From: an uncultured Mycoplasmatota bacterium
Lineage (GTDB): Bacteria; Bacillota_I; Bacilli_A; RF39; UBA660
Reading direction: 5' to 3'
NCBI GenBank assembly: GCA_946497925.1
Contig: CAMMMG010000009.1
Location: 1-33,842 of the forward strand
Length of the DNA: 33,842 nt
Shown here piece by piece: positions 30,565-33,842 of the stretch; position 1 is the stretch's first letter, and every line of letters starts with the position of its first letter. Position numbers and translations under genes: made by a program. The notes beneath the pieces are model-generated. The model was not told the DNA's origin. It made no database searches and saw nothing but the letters and a program-made list of their open reading frames with translations.

Positions 30565-32953
30565 TGATATAGAAAAGAAATGGCAAGATTATTGGCTAAA
30601 TAATAAGTGCTTTAAAGCTGTAACAGGAGAAAAAGATAAGGAGCCATACTATATTTTAGTAGAGTTTCCTTATCCATCAGGAGCAGGATTACATGTAGGT
30701 CATGTTAGAAGTTATACTGCTCAAGATGTACTTGCAAGAGTAAAACGTATGCAAGGATATAACGTTTTATTTCCAATGGGGTGGGATGCCTTTGGTGCAC
30801 CTGCAGAACAATATGCTATTAAAAATCATATTCATCCTAAAGATGCTGTTAAAGAAAATATAAAAACCTTTAAAGGACAAATGATGTCACTTGGATTCTC
30901 ATTTGACTGGGATAGAGAATTTTCTACTACCGATCCAGAATACTATAAATGGACTCAGTGGCAGTTCTTACAATTTTACAAACATGGTATGGCTTATAAA
31001 GATAAGAAAGATGTAAATTGGTGTCCAACTTGTAAAAGTGTATTGTCAAATGAAGATGCCGCTGGTGGTGTATGTGAGAGATGTGGTAGTAAAGTTGTTC
31101 AAAAAGAAAAAGAACAATGGATGTTAAGAATGAGTAATTATGCCGAAGATTTACTTAAAGGTTTAGATGATACAAACTTTGCAGAACGTGTAAAACTAGG
31201 ACAAATAAACTGGATAGGTAAGTCAACAGGTGCAGAGATAGATTTTACTATTGAAGAGACTAATGATAAATTAACTGTCTATACTACAAGATGTGATACA
31301 TTGTTTGGTGTAACTTTCATGGTAGTAGCACCAGAACATCCAATATTAGAAAAACTAAAAGATATAATTACTAATATGGGTGAAGTAAGAAAGTATCAAG
31401 AATATGCTAAAAGTAAAAGTGCCTTTGAAAGAGTAGAAGTAAACAAAGATAAAACAGGTGTAAAACTAGAAGGTATAACTGTAAAGAATCCTGTAAGTGG
31501 TAATACAGTTGACGTCTTTATCTCTGACTATGTTATGATGGGTTATGGAACAGGTGCAATTATGGCAGTTCCTGCTCATGACCAAAGAGATTATGACTTT
31601 GCTAAGAAATATAATATTCCAATTATCGAAGTAATTGAAGGAGGAGACATCTCTAAAGAAGCTTATACTGGCGATGGTAAAATGATTAACTCAGACTTCT
31701 TAAATGGTTATACAAATAAAAAAGACTCTATAAATAGAATGCTAGAGTACTTAAAAGAAAACAATTTAGGAAGAGAAAAAACAAACTATCGTTTACAAGA
31801 CTGGATTTTCTCAAGACAAAGATTCTGGGGAGAACCAATACCAATGATATACTGTGAAAAATGTGGATGGCAACCAATGGATGAGAAAGACCTACCTCTA
31901 TTACTTCCAGACGTTGCAGAATATGAACCAACAGATACAGGAGAGTCACCTCTTGCTAAAATAACAGACTGGGTTAATACAACTTGTCCATGCTGTGGTG
32001 GTCCTGCTAAACGTGAGACTGATACTATGCCTAACTGGGCAGGTTCATCTTGGTATTTCTTAAGATTTATGGATTCAGATAATGACAAAGAGTTCGCTTC
32101 TATGGATGCTATGAAATATTGGCAAAAAGTAAATTGGTACAATGGAGGTATGGAACATACAGCAAGACATTTACTATATGCGAGATTCTGGGTACAGTTC
32201 TTATATAATATTGGCTTAGTTCCATCTAAAGAAATGATTGATGTTCGTGTTAGTCATGGAATGGTTTTAGGACCAGACAATCAGAAGATGAGTAAGAGTA
32301 AAGGAAATGTAATAAATCCTGATGACATAGTTAAAGAATATGGTGCTGATACTCTTAGAACTTATGAAATGTTTATGGGTGACTATACTCAAGATGTACC
32401 ATGGAGTACAGATTCCCTAAGAGGATGTAAGAGATTCTTAGATAAAGTAGAACGTCTAAAGTCTAAAGTTAATGATAAAACAGGCTTTACAGATTCATTA
32501 ATAGTTTTACAAAATAAAACAATAAAAGACTTAGATTCATCACTATCAAGAATGAGTTATAACACTTATATATCTTCATTAATGATACTAACTAATGCCT
32601 ATGATGATTTAGATAGTATAACTAAAGAAGATTATCATTTGCTTTTAACACTATTAAATCCAGTCGCTCCTCATATTACAGAAGAGTTAAATGAATCTTT
32701 AGGATATGAACCTTTATGCTATGAAAAATGGCCTACATATGATGAGTCTAAACTTGTAGAAACAGAAAAAGAAATAGCAGTACAAGTAAATGGTAAAGTA
32801 CGAGCTACTATAACAATAAATGTTAATGATAGTGAAGAAGTAGTAAAAGAAAAAGCTTTAGAACAAGAAAATGTAAAGAGATTCACTGAAGGTAAAGAAA
32901 TTGTTAAGATTATTGTTATCAAAGGTAAAATAGTAAATATAGTTGTAAAATAG
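30551..32953 (+). CDS. leuS: Leucyl-tRNA synthetase
   Basis: VEFPYPSGAGLHVGHVRSYTAQD, GWDAFGAPAEQYAIK, KMSKSKGNVINPDD. Confidence 0.98.
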   Translation: MEKINDIEKKWQDYWLNNKCFKAVTGEKDKEPYYILVEFPYPSGAGLHVGHVRSYTAQDVLARVKRMQGYNVLFPMGWDAFGAPAEQYAIKNHIHPKDAVKENIKTFKGQMMSLGFSFDWDREFSTTDPEYYKWTQWQFLQFYKHGMAYKDKKDVNWCPTCKSVLSNEDAAGGVCERCGSKVVQKEKEQWMLRMSNYAEDLLKGLDDTNFAERVKLGQINWIGKSTGAEIDFTIEETNDKLTVYTTRCDTLFGVTFMVVAPEHPILEKLKDIITNMGEVRKYQEYAKSKSAFERVEVNKDKTGVKLEGITVKNPVSGNTVDVFISDYVMMGYGTGAIMAVPAHDQRDYDFAKKYNIPIIEVIEGGDISKEAYTGDGKMINSDFLNGYTNKKDSINRMLEYLKENNLGREKTNYRLQDWIFSRQRFWGEPIPMIYCEKCGWQPMDEKDLPLLLPDVAEYEPTDTGESPLAKITDWVNTTCPCCGGPAKRETDTMPNWAGSSWYFLRFMDSDNDKEFASMDAMKYWQKVNWYNGGMEHTARHLLYARFWVQFLYNIGLVPSKEMIDVRVSHGMVLGPDNQKMSKSKGNVINPDDIVKEYGADTLRTYEMFMGDYTQDVPWSTDSLRGCKRFLDKVERLKSKVNDKTGFTDSLIVLQNKTIKDLDSSLSRMSYNTYISSLMILTNAYDDLDSITKEDYHLLLTLLNPVAPHITEELNESLGYEPLCYEKWPTYDESKLVETEKEIAVQVNGKVRATITINVNDSEEVVKEKALEQENVKRFTEGKEIVKIIVIKGKIVNIVVK

Positions 32954-32962
32954 TTTTAAACA

Positions 32963-32998
32963 AGCAAAGTGGAAAAAGATAATTCTCTTTGCTTTTTT
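32963..32998 (+). terminator. Terminator of leuS
   Basis: AGCAAAG (32963-32969) / CTTTGCT (32987-32993) then T-run. Confidence 0.65.
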
Positions 32999-33017
32999 CC
33001 ACAAATATTGTGGAAAA
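32995..33017. promoter_or_regulatory. Paired inverted DnaA-box-like motif, copy 3
   Basis: TTTTCCACA (32995-33003) - AATAT - TGTGGAAAA (33009-33017). Confidence 0.55.
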
Positions 33018-33030
33018 TTACAAAAGCCAC

Positions 33031-33058
33031 TTGACAAACAGAATAAAATATATATAAT
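33031..33058 (+). promoter_or_regulatory. Strong SigA-type promoter for RNA copy B
   Basis: TTGACA (33031-33036), 16 bp, TATAAT (33053-33058). Confidence 0.75.
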
Positions 33059-33063
33059 ACTAT

Positions 33064-33164
33064 ACCAAGTGAGGAGATATAAGCATTTATGTGAGCTATC
33101 TCGGGTTTAAAAGCCTACACAAAGTATTTTGGAGTCACGAATAATAATAGTTCGTGGCTTTTTT
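33064..33164 (+). ncRNA. Candidate structured RNA / leader, copy B (class not recognised)
   Basis: Shares GTGAGG...TAAGCA..TGTGAG..ATCTC..GGG with copy A; GAGATA (33074-33079) / TATCTC (33097-33102); GTG/CAC closing pairs. Confidence 0.55.
33133..33164 (+). terminator. Intrinsic terminator inside the leader of the 33195 gene
   Basis: AGTCACGAA (33133-33141) / TTCGTGGCT (33151-33159, one G-U pair) followed by T5. Confidence 0.85.
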
Positions 33165-33194
33165 CTAACCACGAATAAAAAGGAGGAAAATAAA

Positions 33195-33737
33195 ATGGAT
33201 TATGCAGTTTACAGTGCAAAGGAAGAAAAGAATCTATATGATAGTTTAAAGAAAGGAATGCCATATGTTTTAACAGAGTTGCAAAAAAACGAAGTTGAAA
33301 TATTATCTATTTTAGAAAAATTAGGTTTTCCAATGTCTCAGTTAGGTACATATCTTTATAAAGACGTAATTGTTGAAGTTTGCAATATTATTAATGAAGG
33401 AGAAATAACATCTAATAATAAAAGAAGAAAACTAATAGCAAGACTTAATGATGGTTATGATGAAATCTATAAACAGATTGCAAGTGAAGACAAAGAAATA
33501 GGTTGTAAAACTTTTCATTCATATATAGAAGGTGCTATAAAAGATATCGATGAAACAAGAACAGATACATCTTTAGCAGAAAAAATATACGGTGATAAAG
33601 ATATTACTTATGGAACTGCAGCTTTTCGTATAGCAGACTACTATTTAAATGAATATTCTTATGATTATGGAAGAACAAAATTTAAAAAGTTAAATAACAT
33701 GAATGATATTAGTGACCAAAAACTTATATTAAAATAG
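33195..33737 (+). CDS. Small protein resembling the Spo0A C-terminal DNA-binding domain without a receiver
   Basis: ILEKLGFPMSQLGTYLYKDVI aligns by eye with Spo0[22 protein letters not shown]; later TFHSYIEGAIKDI vs [16 protein letters not shown] 33195 after AAGGAGG. Confidence 0.5.
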   Translation: MDYAVYSAKEEKNLYDSLKKGMPYVLTELQKNEVEILSILEKLGFPMSQLGTYLYKDVIVEVCNIINEGEITSNNKRRKLIARLNDGYDEIYKQIASEDKEIGCKTFHSYIEGAIKDIDETRTDTSLAEKIYGDKDITYGTAAFRIADYYLNEYSYDYGRTKFKKLNNMNDISDQKLILK

Positions 33738-33800
33738 TAAGAAGGAGAAAGCTATGGAGAAATTAAAACACGTAATACCTAGTAAAGTGATAGTGCTAAG

Positions 33801-33842
33801 ATAAAAATGTAGGAAATGACTAATATAAAAATGTCAGAAAAC
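33801..33842. repeat. 24-nt-period direct repeat at window edge, possible insertion-sequence terminus
   Basis: ATAAAAATGTAGGAAATGACTAAT then ATAAAAATGTCAGAAAAC. Confidence 0.35.

Noticed and set aside
1636-32922. Antisense ORFs in the track (1636-1863, 6470-6685, 9238-9456, 17307-17600, 17625-17966, 19554-19748, 20061-20285, 25929-26126, 30395-30586, 31728-31949, 31786-32142, 32719-32922, all minus)
   Set aside because: They lie opposite strongly supported genes, lack recognisable domains or plausible RBSs, and look like shadow ORFs.
32995-33017. Copy 3 of the inverted motif as an intrinsic terminator
   Set aside because: The leuS terminator is just upstream, and the palindrome has no U-tract after it on either strand.

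Overview
The window is a low-GC Firmicutes/Bacilli-type chromosome using the standard code: secY and map both end in TGA. From left to right it contains the rpoC 3' end; a glycolysis block (gapA, pgk, a GT4 glycosyltransferase, a short tpiA, spo0A, a DUF4143-type ATPase, gpmI); dinB; a PHP-domain gene split by one in-frame TAA; several uncharacterised genes; and the complete S10-spc-alpha ribosomal cluster (rpsJ to rplQ with secY, adk, map, infA, rpoA) without rpmD. Accessory genes and a T-box-controlled leuS operon follow. The right end has a structured-RNA leader before a small regulator-like gene, and possible mobile-element terminal repeats at the edge. The least explained signals are: (i) three copies of a 23-bp inverted motif, TTWTNCACA-N5-TGTGGAAAA (paired inverted DnaA boxes with a constant 5-nt gap); (ii) two RNAs (about 28236-28345 and 33064-33164) sharing an ordered set of motifs and a similar fold, which I cannot assign to a known class, the second ending in a strong terminator just before a gene resembling the Spo0A DNA-binding domain without a receiver; (iii) a perfect 0A box upstream of spo0A; and (iv) a membrane protein of unknown function inserted between a leucine T-box and leuS. 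Everything was read by eye. No homology search or folding software was run.
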